DNA from: Wenjunlia vitaminophila DSM 41686
GTDB taxonomy: Bacteria > Actinomycetota > Actinomycetes > Streptomycetales > Streptomycetaceae
Length of the DNA: 64,000 nucleotides
Direction of reading: 5' to 3'
NCBI RefSeq assembly: GCF_000380165.1
Contig: NZ_KB904680.1
Location: 1-64,000, forward strand
Made by a program: the position numbers and the translations under genes. Shown piece by piece: positions 17,959 through 27,402 of this stretch; position 1 is the first letter of the stretch, and the number at the start of each line of letters is the position of its first letter. The notes below the pieces were generated by a model. The model was not told where the DNA came from and searched no databases. It worked only from the letters and a program-made list of their open reading frames with translations.

Positions 17959-17973
17959 TGACAACCGTTGTCA
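17959..17973. promoter_or_regulatory. Candidate Zur box upstream of the zinc exporter
   Basis: TGACAACCGTTGTCA is a perfect 7-1-7 palindrome, 26 bases after the galE stop and 113 bases before the exporter ATG. Its pattern (TGA-n-AA ... TT-n-TCA) is that of actinobacterial Zur sites. In Streptomyces coelicolor, Zur is known to activate the zinc exporter gene zitB, which lies next to idi as here. Zur binding is inferred, not shown. Confidence 0.6.
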
Positions 17974-18085
17974 GTGCTGAGTTGCCGGCGACCTCCCGGC
18001 GATGTTCACTGGGCTCTGGCCAGCCCGCCCGGGCGGCTGCGGGCGGTGCGCCCGCCGGTGTCGGCTACCGGAGGGAAACGTTTCC

Positions 18086-19033
18086 ATGGGCGTAGGCCAC
18101 GGGCATGGACACGGCCATGGTCACGGAGGCGCCGCCGGGCGCGGGACCGCGGGCTCGGCACACCGGGGGCGGCTGCGGATCGCCCTGGCGCTGACCCTGA
18201 CCACGTTGGCCGCCCAGGTCGTGGGCGGCGCGCTGTCCGGGTCGCTGGCGCTGTTCGCCGACGCGGGCCACATGGCCACCGACGCGGCCGGCATCACCAT
18301 GGCGCTGGTGGCGATCCACATCGCCAACCGGCCCCCGACCGAGCGCAGGACCTTCGGCTACGCCCGGGCGGAGATCCTGGCCGCCGTGCTCAACGCACTG
18401 CTGCTGATCGCCGTGGGGGCCTACATCGCCTACGAGGGGGTGCGGCGGCTGGTCGAGCCGACGGAGGTGGAGGGCGGCCTCACCGTGGTGTTCGGCTCGG
18501 TCGGCCTGGTCGCCAACCTCGTGGCGCTGTCCCTGCTGGCGCGCGGGCAGAAGGAGAGCCTGAACGTGCGCGGCGCCTACCTGGAGGTGCTCTCCGACGC
18601 CCTGGGTTCGCTGATGGTGGTGCTCTCGGCGGCAGTGATCATGGCCACCGGCTTCACCCGGGCCGACGCCATCGCCTCCCTGTTGATCTCCGCCATGATC
18701 ATCCCGCGCACCTGGCACCTGCTGCGCGAGGCGCTCGACGTGCTGCTCGAGGCCGCCCCCAAGGACGTGGACATGGCCGAGGTCCGGGCCCACCTGCTGG
18801 CCCTGCCCGGGGTGCAGGGCCTGCACGACCTCCACGTGTGGACCATCACCTCGGGGCTGCCGGTGCTCTCCGCGCACGTGGTGGTGGACGAACGGACCCT
18901 CGCCGAGCGCGGGCACGAGGACGTGCTGCACGGCCTCCAGGACTGCCTCGGCGACCACTTCGACGTGGCGCACTGCACCTTCCAACTCGAGCCCGCCGGG
19001 TACGCCGCCCGGGAGGCCGGCCTGTGCCACTGA
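18086..19033 (+). CDS. zitB: Cation diffusion facilitator, zinc exporter (ZitB-like)
   Basis: Proton-coupled efflux pump for Zn2+ in the cytoplasmic membrane. The N terminus is a His-rich metal loop (GVGHGHGHGHGHGG), followed by six membrane segments. The two metal-site motifs are FADAGHMATDAAG in TM2 and VLSDALGSL in TM5, with HxxxD and SDxxxS-type ligands. A C-terminal cytoplasmic domain contains DLHVW. 315 residues from ATG 18086 with GGAGGGA upstream; an ATG 28 codons earlier has no good ribosome site. A Zur-like palindrome stands 113 bases upstream. Confidence 0.92.
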   Translation: MGVGHGHGHGHGHGGAAGRGTAGSAHRGRLRIALALTLTTLAAQVVGGALSGSLALFADAGHMATDAAGITMALVAIHIANRPPTERRTFGYARAEILAAVLNALLLIAVGAYIAYEGVRRLVEPTEVEGGLTVVFGSVGLVANLVALSLLARGQKESLNVRGAYLEVLSDALGSLMVVLSAAVIMATGFTRADAIASLLISAMIIPRTWHLLREALDVLLEAAPKDVDMAEVRAHLLALPGVQGLHDLHVWTITSGLPVLSAHVVVDERTLAERGHEDVLHGLQDCLGDHFDVAHCTFQLEPAGYAAREAGLCH

Positions 19034-19129
19034 CCCGCGCACGCCGGGTGATGCAGACTATGACTGCTGGTGATCCCACTCCCGCACCTTCCGTCGTCAG
19101 CCGCACGATGTCTCCCGCTAAGGACTTCC

Positions 19130-19738
19130 ATGCCGACCTGTTCGTCCACCCCCTCCGCCGCCAGTGACCTCTCCGGTGACCCGAGGCCGGACGGGGCGAC
19201 CGGTGAGATCCTGCTGGAACTGGTCAACGAGCAGGGCACGACCATCGGCACCGCGGAGAAACTCGCCGCCCACCAGCCCCCCGGGCAGTTGCACCGGGCC
19301 TTCTCGGTGTTCCTCTTCGACACCCGGGGTCGCCTGCTCATCCAGCGCCGGGCACTGGGCAAGTACCACTCCCCCGGGGTGTGGTCCAACACCTGCTGCG
19401 GCCACCCGTACCCGGGCGAGCCGCCCTTCGTCGCCGCGTCCCGGCGCACCGCGGAGGAACTCGGGGAGGCCCCGTCGCTGCTGGAGGAGGCCGGCACGGT
19501 CCGCTACAACCACCCGGACCCCCTGTCCGGTCTGGTCGAGCAGGAGTACAACCACCTGTTCGTGGGGCGGGTCAACCCGACGCTCCGCCCGGACCCGGAC
19601 GAGATCGCGGAGACCGCGTTCGTCAGCGCCCCGGAGCTGGCCGGGCTCCAGCAGGAGGCGCGGTTCTCGGCGTGGTTCCCCACGGTGCTCCGGGCGGCGT
19701 TGCCCGCCATCCGGGACCTCACCGGGGCTGCCTGGTAA
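19130..19738 (+). CDS. idi: Isopentenyl-diphosphate delta-isomerase, type I
   Basis: Nudix-fold enzyme that interconverts IPP and DMAPP, balancing precursors for the prenyl synthase of the nearby hopanoid locus. The active-site Cys is in SNTCCGHPYPGE and the Nudix region spans ASRRTAEELGEAP; the EQEYNHLF block carries the second catalytic Glu. 202 residues from ATG 19130, which has AAGGA 5 bases upstream; an in-frame ATG at 19070 is the alternative. It follows the zinc exporter by about 95 bases and may be cotranscribed. Confidence 0.93.
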   Translation: MPTCSSTPSAASDLSGDPRPDGATGEILLELVNEQGTTIGTAEKLAAHQPPGQLHRAFSVFLFDTRGRLLIQRRALGKYHSPGVWSNTCCGHPYPGEPPFVAASRRTAEELGEAPSLLEEAGTVRYNHPDPLSGLVEQEYNHLFVGRVNPTLRPDPDEIAETAFVSAPELAGLQQEARFSAWFPTVLRAALPAIRDLTGAAW

Positions 19739-19789
19739 AGCGCGCCGACCGTGGGGGCCGCCACCGACCGGAGCGGCGGCCCGCACGGG

Positions 19790-19857
19790 CCGTGGGGAAC
19801 CGTCGCGCCCCGGCCCGTGGGGAACCGTCGGGCCCCGCCGTGGGGAACCGTCGCGCC
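19790..19857. repeat. Three tandem copies of a 20-base unit between convergent genes
   Basis: CCGTGGGGAACCGTCG followed by CGCC or GGCC occurs at 19790-19809, 19815-19834 and 19838-19857, with spacing of 25 and 23 bases. It fills the 126-base gap between idi (plus) and the DUF4235 gene (minus). It may act as a bidirectional transcription end or be slippage-generated sequence; the unit itself has only a weak inverted symmetry (GGTTCCCC on the other strand). Confidence 0.7.
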
Positions 19858-19864
19858 GCGCCGG

Positions 19865-20134
19865 TCAGGTGGCCGGCCACACACCGGTGAGCCGGCGCAC
19901 CCCGGTGGCACCGCCGCGCTGCACCGCCGCCCGGACGACGGCGAAGATGGCCCCGTGGAGCGCCGCCGCGAGCAGCACCTCCCGCCAGGCGGAACGCTCG
20001 TCCGTGGGCTCGGGAGCCTGCTCCTCGGACCCCACCCACTTCCAGACCTGGTTGAACGCCACGCCGGCCAACGCACCTCCGAGTGCGCCGAGGCCCACCC
20101 CGACCGGCTTGTAGAGAACCTTGCTCGCCTGCAT
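19865..20134 (-). CDS. Small membrane protein of the DUF4235 family
   Basis: 89 residues with two hydrophobic segments (VGVGLGALGGALAGVAFNQVW and VLLAAALHGAIFAVVRAAV) joined by an acidic loop. The N-terminal KxLYKPVGxxxG pattern and the WKW motif match actinomycete DUF4235 proteins, whose function is unknown. The start at MQASKV is chosen because AGGAGG lies 8 bases upstream; the frame is open for 32 more codons. It reads in the same direction as the ROK kinase 155 bases upstream. Confidence 0.8.
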   Translation of the reverse strand: MQASKVLYKPVGVGLGALGGALAGVAFNQVWKWVGSEEQAPEPTDERSAWREVLLAAALHGAIFAVVRAAVQRGGATGVRRLTGVWPAT

Positions 20135-20289
20135 CGGAACACCTCCTGCGACCGCCGCGAACAAGTGCCCCCGCACGGACACCGACAAACCCGCCGGTCC
20201 GCCGGACGGCCCGCCCCCGGTGGTCGGCACACCGGGGGTGCTCGCTGGTCAGGCCGGGCACACCCCGGGGGCGGCGGGCACCGGACCGG

Positions 20290-21306
20290 TCACGCCGCGC
20301 CGGCCTCGGCCGTGCCCGGCGACTCCGCCGCCTCCGGCCGGGCCGGAGCCCGCGGGGTGGCGGGGGCCTGGCGGGATGACGGGGGGAGGAGCGTGCGTGC
20401 GGCCAGCGCGGCGGCGCCCCTGGCCGCCGCCGCGCGGGTGAGCCGGGGGCGGCGGAGCGGAACGTCACGCAGCAGGGGCAGCGCGGCGGCGCGCACCCCC
20501 CGGCGCAGCGGCTCCCACCAGTGGTCGCCGCACGAGGCCACTCCCCCGCCGATGACGACCAGCGCCGGGTCCAGGACACTGACCAGCCCGCCGACCGCCT
20601 CCCCCAGCGCGCTTCCGGCGACGGCCAGGGCCGTCTGGGCACGGGGGTCCCCCTCAGCGGCCCGGCGGGCTATCTGCGAGGTGCTCAGCTCCGCCCCCCC
20701 GGCGGCGGTGTAGGCCCTGGCTATGGCCGTGCCGCTGGCGACGGCGTCCAGGTGCCCCTCGGCGCCGCAGGAACAGGGCAGCCCGGCGGCGGCGGCCACC
20801 GGCGCGTGGCCGAGTTCCCCGCCGGAACCGTGCTCGCCCCGCAGGAGCCGCCCGTCGGTGATGACGGCGCCGCCCACCCCGGTGCCCACGGTCACGAAGA
20901 GCAGGTCCTGGTGGCCCTGCCCCGCGCCGAACGCCATTTCGGCGTAGGCCAGGACGTTGACGTCGTTGTCCACCACGACGGGGAGCCCGAGCTCCTCCTC
21001 GACGGCGCGGCGCAGCGGGGTGCCCGTCCAGCCCGGCAGCGCTCCGGAGGCGAGGGTGACGACGCCGTCGTGGTGCGAGACCACGCCGTGGGTGCCCAAC
21101 CCGACGCCGACCACGGGGAGCCCCGCCGGCGCGTGGCCCCTGAGCTCCGCCAGCAGGGTGAGCAGGGCCCCCAGGACGGCGTCCCGCCCCTCCCGCGCCG
21201 GTGTCGGGACGCGGTGGTGGGCGAGGACGGTGCCGTCCGCTGCCACCAGGACCCCTTCGATCTTCGTCCCGCCGATGTCGGCGCCGAGGTGGAGGGGGCC
21301 GGTCAC
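20290..21306 (-). CDS. ROK-family sugar kinase
   Basis: ATP-dependent hexose or N-acylhexosamine kinase. Phosphate-binding motif GADIGGTKIEG at the N terminus, catalytic Asp in VVDNDVNVLAY, and the ROK zinc motif variant CSCGAEGHLD. 338 residues; the last 40 are Pro/Ala-rich and extend beyond the usual domain. GTG start overlaps the stop of the M81 hydrolase gene (GTGA), and that gene overlaps the ROK repressor gene, so the three form one operon. The substrate is unknown; an amino sugar released by the hydrolase is an inference. Confidence 0.87.
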   Translation of the reverse strand: MTGPLHLGADIGGTKIEGVLVAADGTVLAHHRVPTPAREGRDAVLGALLTLLAELRGHAPAGLPVVGVGLGTHGVVSHHDGVVTLASGALPGWTGTPLRRAVEEELGLPVVVDNDVNVLAYAEMAFGAGQGHQDLLFVTVGTGVGGAVITDGRLLRGEHGSGGELGHAPVAAAAGLPCSCGAEGHLDAVASGTAIARAYTAAGGAELSTSQIARRAAEGDPRAQTALAVAGSALGEAVGGLVSVLDPALVVIGGGVASCGDHWWEPLRRGVRAAALPLLRDVPLRRPRLTRAAAARGAAALAARTLLPPSSRQAPATPRAPARPEAAESPGTAEAGAA

Positions 21307-22829
21307 GGCCGGTCCCCTCGGAGAGCGGCGCTCCTGGGTGGCACGAGACGTGGTGTCAGGTCCGGGTCGGTCAGCTCCGGGTCGAACGGGTGGAGGGGCC
21401 TGGCCAGGCGTCGGTGGCCGAGGCGGAGCAGGTCCTGGTCGACGCCCCCGGGGGTGAGCGCGATCATCCAGTCAGCGGCGAGGGCGCGGAGCTCCGGCTC
21501 GAGGTAGCCGATCTTGACCACGACGATGTCGGCGCCGAAGGGGTCGAGGCCCAGCCGGGTGAAGTCCTCGATGTGGTGGAAGGGCTGCCGTCGGCTGGTG
21601 AGGATCGTGTGGACGCCGCCGCTCGTCACCACGGCGGTGCGTCCGCCGGGAGCGTCGCTGTCGGAGAGGAAGTCCACCCGGCCGACGAGTTCGGCGGGTC
21701 GGCCGTGCAGGACGTCCATCCGCCCGCCGACCGCCAGCCTCACGGTGGAGCCGGCCCCGGAGCGGACGCACTCCGCCACGGCTTCCGGGTCCACGATCGA
21801 GGCGTAGATCGTCTCCAGCCCGCCTTCGGCGAGTCGGGCGTCGTCGAGCAGCGTCTGGAGCAGGCCCGCGACGTCCCCGGCCCCGCCGGCGGTGGGGTTG
21901 TCCCCGGAATCGCTGATCACGAAGGGCCGCCGGACCGCCGACACGGCGGCCGACACCGCCTCCTGGGGAGTGCCGGTGGGTCCCACGAACACGAACTCGT
22001 CGCGGGCGTTCCAGTAGCGTTCGGCGATCCTGCCGGCGTGCGTCACCGCCGCCTGCTCGTCGGTTCCCAGCACGACGGCCGCGGCGGCGCCGCGCGGTTC
22101 GTCCGCCCAGGCGTACCCCACCCACAGGGCGGCGTCCAGGACTCCGGGGGCGGCCTCCACCTCGGCCAGTGAGGCGTACAGCCCCCGGCCGGGCTCCACC
22201 TGGGTGCTGGTCTTCTCGCCGGGGAGCAGCACGGGGATGCGCACCCACGCCTTGCTGGGGCGCTGCCCGGTGCGCAGGCAGTGGACCAGCAGGCGGGCGG
22301 CGCGCTCCCGGGTCTCCCACTCGTCCTCGTGGGGGGCGAGGCGGTGAGCGGTGATCAGGTCAACCTGTGTCACCAGTGCCTCGGTGATGCTGCCGTGCAG
22401 GTCGGTCGGGCAGGAGATCAGGCAGTCCGCGCCGACGGTGCGTGCGACGTCGGCGGCGAGCGCCGCCTCGATGTCGTCGTGGCCGGGCACGTGCATGGCG
22501 CCGTGCAGGTCGAGCAGGAGGCCGTCGAGCGGACCGGCGCCAGTGAGCCGGTCGAGCAGTTCGTCGCGCAGCCGTTGGTAGGTGGCGGGGGCGACGGGCC
22601 CTCCCGGTACGGCGCGGGCGTGGACCAACGGCACCCACTCCACCTGCTCGGCCCACGCGGCGGCACCGCGCCTGGTGAAGTCGAAGAGGTCGAGCAGCCC
22701 TTGGCCGCGGCGCACCGTGAAGTCCTCGTCGTGGGTGGTGTGCGGGCTGAAGGTGCTGCACTCGATGTGCAGCCCGGCGACGCCGACGCGCAGCGGGCCG
22801 CTGATCGGCCGGTCGAGGGGGCTGGTCAT
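21303..22829 (-). CDS. M81 family (MlrC/microcystinase C-like) metallohydrolase
   Basis: Zinc-dependent amidohydrolase of the family named after MlrC, which cleaves a linear microcystin-derived peptide. The N-terminal domain (DUF1485-like) holds HIECSTFSP and the metal ligands in LDLHGAMHVPGHDD and PTDLHGSI; the C-terminal domain has ISDSGDNPTAGGAGD. 508 residues, normal for the family. Overlaps both neighbours by 4 bases. No signal peptide, so it acts in the cytoplasm on something imported, presumably by the divergent ABC transporter. Natural substrates of most M81 proteins are unknown. Confidence 0.85.
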   Translation of the reverse strand: MTSPLDRPISGPLRVGVAGLHIECSTFSPHTTHDEDFTVRRGQGLLDLFDFTRRGAAAWAEQVEWVPLVHARAVPGGPVAPATYQRLRDELLDRLTGAGPLDGLLLDLHGAMHVPGHDDIEAALAADVARTVGADCLISCPTDLHGSITEALVTQVDLITAHRLAPHEDEWETRERAARLLVHCLRTGQRPSKAWVRIPVLLPGEKTSTQVEPGRGLYASLAEVEAAPGVLDAALWVGYAWADEPRGAAAAVVLGTDEQAAVTHAGRIAERYWNARDEFVFVGPTGTPQEAVSAAVSAVRRPFVISDSGDNPTAGGAGDVAGLLQTLLDDARLAEGGLETIYASIVDPEAVAECVRSGAGSTVRLAVGGRMDVLHGRPAELVGRVDFLSDSDAPGGRTAVVTSGGVHTILTSRRQPFHHIEDFTRLGLDPFGADIVVVKIGYLEPELRALAADWMIALTPGGVDQDLLRLGHRRLARPLHPFDPELTDPDLTPRLVPPRSAALRGDRP

Positions 22830-24010
22830 CGTGCGGCCTTCTCACTTCCGGACTGGGACGGGGACAGGACGTGCTCAAGGACCATCAGTCCGGCACCGGT
22901 GACACCCGCGTTGGGACCGGTGGCCGCGGCGTCGATCTCCAGGGAACCGGTGGCCAGCGGGAGGCACCGCTCGTAGATGACGCCCCGGACCCCGGCGAGC
23001 AGTGGCTGCGCACCGCCCAACACCCCGCCCAGGACCACCAGGTTGGGGTTGAAGAAGTTCACGACGGTGGCCAGGACCTCACCGAGGCTGCGGCCGGCGT
23101 CGCGGACCAGCGTGGTGGCCTCGACGTTGCCTTCCTCCACCAGTCGAACTATGTCGGTGGGTCGGTCCACCCTGATGCCGCGGGCGTTGAGGCCCCGGGC
23201 GATCGCGGCCCCGCTGGCCACCGTCTCGAGGCAGCCGGTGTTGCCGCAGGCGCAGGAGGTGTCACCCGCCGAGGGGACGCGGACGTGGCTGATGTCCCCG
23301 GCCGCTCCCATGGCTCCGTGGTGCAGGCGGCCGGCGGAGATGACTCCGCAGCCGATGCCGGAGCCGACCTTCACGATCAGCAGGTGGTCGGCGTCGGCGC
23401 GGGCGGTGAGGTGTTCACCCACTGCCATGAGGTTGGCGTCGTTCTCCACCATGACGGGGAGGGAGAGCCGCTGGCTGAGCTCCTCCCGGATGGCGGCGCC
23501 GTGCCATCCGGGCATGCGGGAGGGGAGCACGACCTGACCGCGTCGGTGGTCAACGGGCCCGGGCAGACCGACACCCAGCCCCCGGGCGGGCACCTGGCCC
23601 ATGGACGGTGACGCCAACAGCTCCTCGCACCGTTCCACCAGCCAGTCAACGGTGCGCTCCGGCCCCTCGGTCACGTCCCAGTCGTACTCCTGGACCAGGT
23701 GCACCGCGCCGGCGACGTCAACGGCCGCGAGCCGCGCGTGGCGGGCCCCGAAGTCCGCGGCGAGCAGCATGCCGCCGTCCGTGCGGATCTCCAACAGCCG
23801 GGGGCGGCGCCCGCCGTGTGAGCGGCCGTTGCCCGACTCACGCAAGTAGCCGCGTTCCAGGAGGAACTCGACCCGGGCGGAGACGGTCGAGGGCGCCAAC
23901 TTCACCAGACGCACCAGGTCGGAGCGGGACTCCGCCTCGCCCCGTGCCACGAGGCGCAGCAGGTGCGAGGCGGACCCCCAGTCCGGGACATGACCCACGT
24001 GAAAGTGCAT
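22826..24010 (-). CDS. ROK-family transcriptional regulator
   Basis: Repressor with an N-terminal winged helix (SRSDLVRLVKLAPSTVSARVEFLLERGYL) and a C-terminal ROK sugar-sensing domain. The zinc motif is complete: CACGNTGCLE, with GAAGDISHVRV before it. I choose ATG 24010 (MHFHVGHVPDWG); the frame is open 19 codons further but without a ribosome site. It is divergent from the ABC transporter genes and the first gene of the hydrolase-kinase operon, the usual place of an autoregulating local repressor. The ligand is probably a sugar or sugar phosphate. Confidence 0.88.
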   Translation of the reverse strand: MHFHVGHVPDWGSASHLLRLVARGEAESRSDLVRLVKLAPSTVSARVEFLLERGYLRESGNGRSHGGRRPRLLEIRTDGGMLLAADFGARHARLAAVDVAGAVHLVQEYDWDVTEGPERTVDWLVERCEELLASPSMGQVPARGLGVGLPGPVDHRRGQVVLPSRMPGWHGAAIREELSQRLSLPVMVENDANLMAVGEHLTARADADHLLIVKVGSGIGCGVISAGRLHHGAMGAAGDISHVRVPSAGDTSCACGNTGCLETVASGAAIARGLNARGIRVDRPTDIVRLVEEGNVEATTLVRDAGRSLGEVLATVVNFFNPNLVVLGGVLGGAQPLLAGVRGVIYERCLPLATGSLEIDAAATGPNAGVTGAGLMVLEHVLSPSQSGSEKAAR

Positions 24011-24114
24011 GCCCCATAGATAGCACAGCAATATTTTCGGAACGACCCCCTTGACTTTGTTCGACACCTGGACTTTTCATACAGGTCACTCGACTCAATC
24101 GATGGGAGTTGTCG
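24011..24114. promoter_or_regulatory. Divergent promoter/operator region between ROK repressor and ABC transporter
   Basis: This short region is clearly less GC-rich than its surroundings (TATTTTCGG, CTTTTCATAC). For the plus direction TTGACT (24051-24056) is a candidate -35 with a TTTTCA or CATACA element downstream. An inverted repeat ACCTG (24066-24070) and CAGGT (24082-24086) overlaps that -10 area and is a candidate ROK operator. GGGAG at 24104-24108 is the ribosome site of the ATPase gene. Confidence 0.5.
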
Positions 24115-24888
<774 letters not shown>

Positions 24889-24905
24889 CGCACAAGGACA
24901 CCGCC

Positions 24906-25844
24906 ATGCGCCCCCTCCCCACCCGCCGCGCCTTCGTCCTCCTCGCCGCCGCGACGGCCACGGTCCTCACCGGCTGCGGCAGCGGCTCCTCCCCCGCCAG
25001 CCCCTCCGGCCCTGACAAGAAGCCCGCGGCGGCCGACGTCAAGGGCGCTCCGACGGCTGCCGCCGCCGCCATGCCCGACGGCTCGACCATGGACCGGATC
25101 CGCGAGCGCGGCTACCTGATCGTCGGCGGCTCCTCCGACGCTCCCCTGCTGTCCCAGAAGAACCCGCTCACCGGCAAGTACGAGGGGTTCGACGCCGACA
25201 TGGGCCGCCTGTTGGCCACCTACATCCTCGGTGAGCCCAAGGTCCGCATCGTCAGCTCCGCCACCCAGACCCGGGAGGCACTGCTGAAGAACCACACCGT
25301 CGACGTGGTCTTCCAGACCTACAGCATCACGCCGGAACGGGCCGAGCAGGTCACCTTCGTCGGCCCCTACCTCTCCAGCGGCTTCCAGATCGCCACCCGC
25401 AAGGACGCCACCGACATATCCACCCTCGCCGACCTCAACGGCAAGACCGTCATCGCCGGCGCCAACACCCCCGCCATCCCCGCCATCAAGAAGGCCGCCC
25501 CCAAGGCGAAGATCCTCACCTTCGACAGCGACCCCGCCTGCATCCAGGCCCTCAAGCAGGGACGCGGCAAGGCCTACGTGCAGGACAACATCACCCTGGC
25601 CGGCAGCATCGACAGCGCCCCGGAGCTGAAGGTCGTCGGCAAGCCCTTCGCCGAGGGTGACATGGGCATCGGCGTCCCCAAGGACCAGGCCGACATGGCC
25701 GCGTTCGTCGACACCTGGCTCAAGAAGGTGATCAAGGACGGTTACTGGACCGAGGTCTGGAAGGCCAACTTCGGCGCCTCCCTCGGCGACCACGAGCCGC
25801 CCGTCGTCGGCTCCGTCCCGGACGTCTACACCGCGAAGGACTGA
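24906..25844 (+). CDS. Family 3 solute-binding lipoprotein of the ABC importer
   Basis: Extracellular substrate-binding protein, anchored by a lipobox cysteine in VLTGCGS after a twin-arginine-containing signal (PTRRAFVLLAA). The mature part begins with a low-complexity linker and then MDRIRERGYLIVGGSSDAPLL and GKYEGFDADMGRLLA, the classic family 3 opening. 312 residues. The family binds amino acids, opines and related small zwitterions, so the transported molecule probably has an amino acid moiety. Followed by the first permease after 8 bases. Confidence 0.92.
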   Translation: MRPLPTRRAFVLLAAATATVLTGCGSGSSPASPSGPDKKPAAADVKGAPTAAAAAMPDGSTMDRIRERGYLIVGGSSDAPLLSQKNPLTGKYEGFDADMGRLLATYILGEPKVRIVSSATQTREALLKNHTVDVVFQTYSITPERAEQVTFVGPYLSSGFQIATRKDATDISTLADLNGKTVIAGANTPAIPAIKKAAPKAKILTFDSDPACIQALKQGRGKAYVQDNITLAGSIDSAPELKVVGKPFAEGDMGIGVPKDQADMAAFVDTWLKKVIKDGYWTEVWKANFGASLGDHEPPVVGSVPDVYTAKD

Positions 25845-25852
25845 CCCTCCAG

Positions 25853-26497
25853 GTGTCCGTACTCACCCAACACCTCCCCCAACTACTCGACGGGCTGCTG
25901 TCCACCTGCCTGCTGATGGTGCTCTCCTTCGCCGGGTCCCTGGCGATCGGAGTGCTGGTGGCGGCCGCCCGGGTGAGCCCGGTCCGCTCGCTGCGCGCCG
26001 CCGCCACCGGCTACGTCGAGCTGTTCCAGAACATCCCGCTGCTGGTGTGGCTGCTGCTGTTCGTCTTCGCCCTGCCCGAAGTCGGGGTGATCTTCCCCCT
26101 GTTCACCACGGCAGTGATCGTCCTCGCCCTCTACGAGGCGGCGTACATGGCCGAGGCGATCCGCAGCGGCATCAACAGCGTGGGCAGGGGTCAGGCGGAG
26201 GCGGCACGCTCCCTGGGGCTCACCACACCGCAGACCCTGCGCCACGTCGTCCTCCCGCAGGCGCTGCGGTCCGTGGTCCAGCCCATCGGCAACGTGCTCA
26301 TCGCCCTCACCATGAACACCTCCCTCGCCGCGGCCGTCGGTGTCGTCGAACTCACCCACGCCGCCAACGAGGTCAACCTCGCCGAAGCCCAGCCCATCCC
26401 CGTCTTCGTCGGCGCCGGCCTCGCCTACATGGCGGTCACCCTGACCATCGGACTGACGACGGGCCTCATCGAACGGAAAGTGGCGATCGTACGATGA
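25853..26497 (+). CDS. Amino-acid-type ABC importer, permease subunit 1
   Basis: Inner-membrane permease of the HisMQ type, 214 residues with about five membrane segments. The cytoplasmic coupling motif EAARSLGLTTPQTLRHVVLPQALR (EAA loop) is clear, as is the N-terminal ELFQNIPLLVWLL block. GTG start with AGG just upstream. Its stop overlaps the ATG of the second permease gene (ATGA), so the two subunits are probably made in equal amounts and form a heterodimer. Confidence 0.9.
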   Translation: MSVLTQHLPQLLDGLLSTCLLMVLSFAGSLAIGVLVAAARVSPVRSLRAAATGYVELFQNIPLLVWLLLFVFALPEVGVIFPLFTTAVIVLALYEAAYMAEAIRSGINSVGRGQAEAARSLGLTTPQTLRHVVLPQALRSVVQPIGNVLIALTMNTSLAAAVGVVELTHAANEVNLAEAQPIPVFVGAGLAYMAVTLTIGLTTGLIERKVAIVR

Positions 26498-27402
26498 GCC
26501 AGCACGAATCCACCGTCCTGTTCGACGCCCCCGGCCCCCGGGCCCAGCGCAGACAACGCATCCTGAGCGTCGCCGTGGGCATCGCCGGGCTCGCCCTGCT
26601 GGCCGTCGCCGTGCACCGCTTCGCCGAACGGGGCCAGCTCGACAGCGCCAAGTGGGAGCCGTTCACCGCGTGGGGCACCTGGCGCTTCCTCCTCAACGGC
26701 GCCTGGTACAGCCTGCTCGCCGCGGCGGGCGCGGCGGCGATCGCGGGGCCCCTGGGGCTGCTCCTCGCGGTCGGCCGGCTGTCCCCGCGCCGCGCGGTGC
26801 GGTGGGCGGCCGGAGCGTACGTCGAGATCATGCGCACCGTCCCGGTGCTGCTCCTGATCTACATCACGCTATTCGCGCTCCCCCAGTACGGCGTCAACCT
26901 GTCGCTGTACTGGAAGCTGGTGGCCCCGCTGGCCCTGTCCACCGCCGCCTCCACCGCGGAGATCTTCCGCGCCGGACTGCTCTCCCTGGACCGGGGGCAG
27001 CGCGAGGCGGGGCTGTCCCTGGGCCTGACCAACGGCAGGACGATGCGCCTGATCCTGCTCCCGCAGGCCCTGCGCCGGGTCATCCCGTCCCTGGTCAGCC
27101 AGTCGGTCGGGCTGATCAAGGACACCTCGCTCGGCTACATCGTCAGCTACTACGAGCTCCTGTTCAGCGCGCAGGTCTACGCCACCTACAGCCACCTGCT
27201 CATCCAGACCTTCCTGGTGGTCGCGGCGGTCTACCTGGTGGTCAACGGCAGCCTGTCCAAGCTGGGACGCGAGCTCCAGCGGCGCGACCCGTCCGCCCGA
27301 CCACGCCTGCGGAGGGCGCCGGTGCCCCCTGCCCTGACCGATCCGGCCACGGTGGCACCGCCCCGGCCCCCCGTGGACTCCCTCCAGGGGGACGAGCGAT
27401 GA
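26494..27402 (+). CDS. Amino-acid-type ABC importer, permease subunit 2
   Basis: Second HisMQ-type permease, 302 residues. It has an N-terminal extension of about 50 residues with one extra hydrophobic segment (LSVAVGIAGLALLAVAV), then EIMRTVPVLLLIYIT and the EAA loop EAGLSLGLTNGRTMRLILLPQALRR. The C-terminal 50 residues are Pro/Arg-rich. ATG overlaps the stop of permease 1 and its own stop overlaps the cutC start, both as ATGA, tying the CutC protein to the transporter. Confidence 0.9.
   Translation: MSQHESTVLFDAPGPRAQRRQRILSVAVGIAGLALLAVAVHRFAERGQLDSAKWEPFTAWGTWRFLLNGAWYSLLAAAGAAAIAGPLGLLLAVGRLSPRRAVRWAAGAYVEIMRTVPVLLLIYITLFALPQYGVNLSLYWKLVAPLALSTAASTAEIFRAGLLSLDRGQREAGLSLGLTNGRTMRLILLPQALRRVIPSLVSQSVGLIKDTSLGYIVSYYELLFSAQVYATYSHLLIQTFLVVAAVYLVVNGSLSKLGRELQRRDPSARPRLRRAPVPPALTDPATVAPPRPPVDSLQGDER

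Noticed and set aside
18002-18085. Earlier ATG start for the zinc exporter
   Set aside because: The extra 28 codons are Arg/Cys/Pro-rich with no ribosome site, and the His-rich N terminus begins right after ATG 18086.
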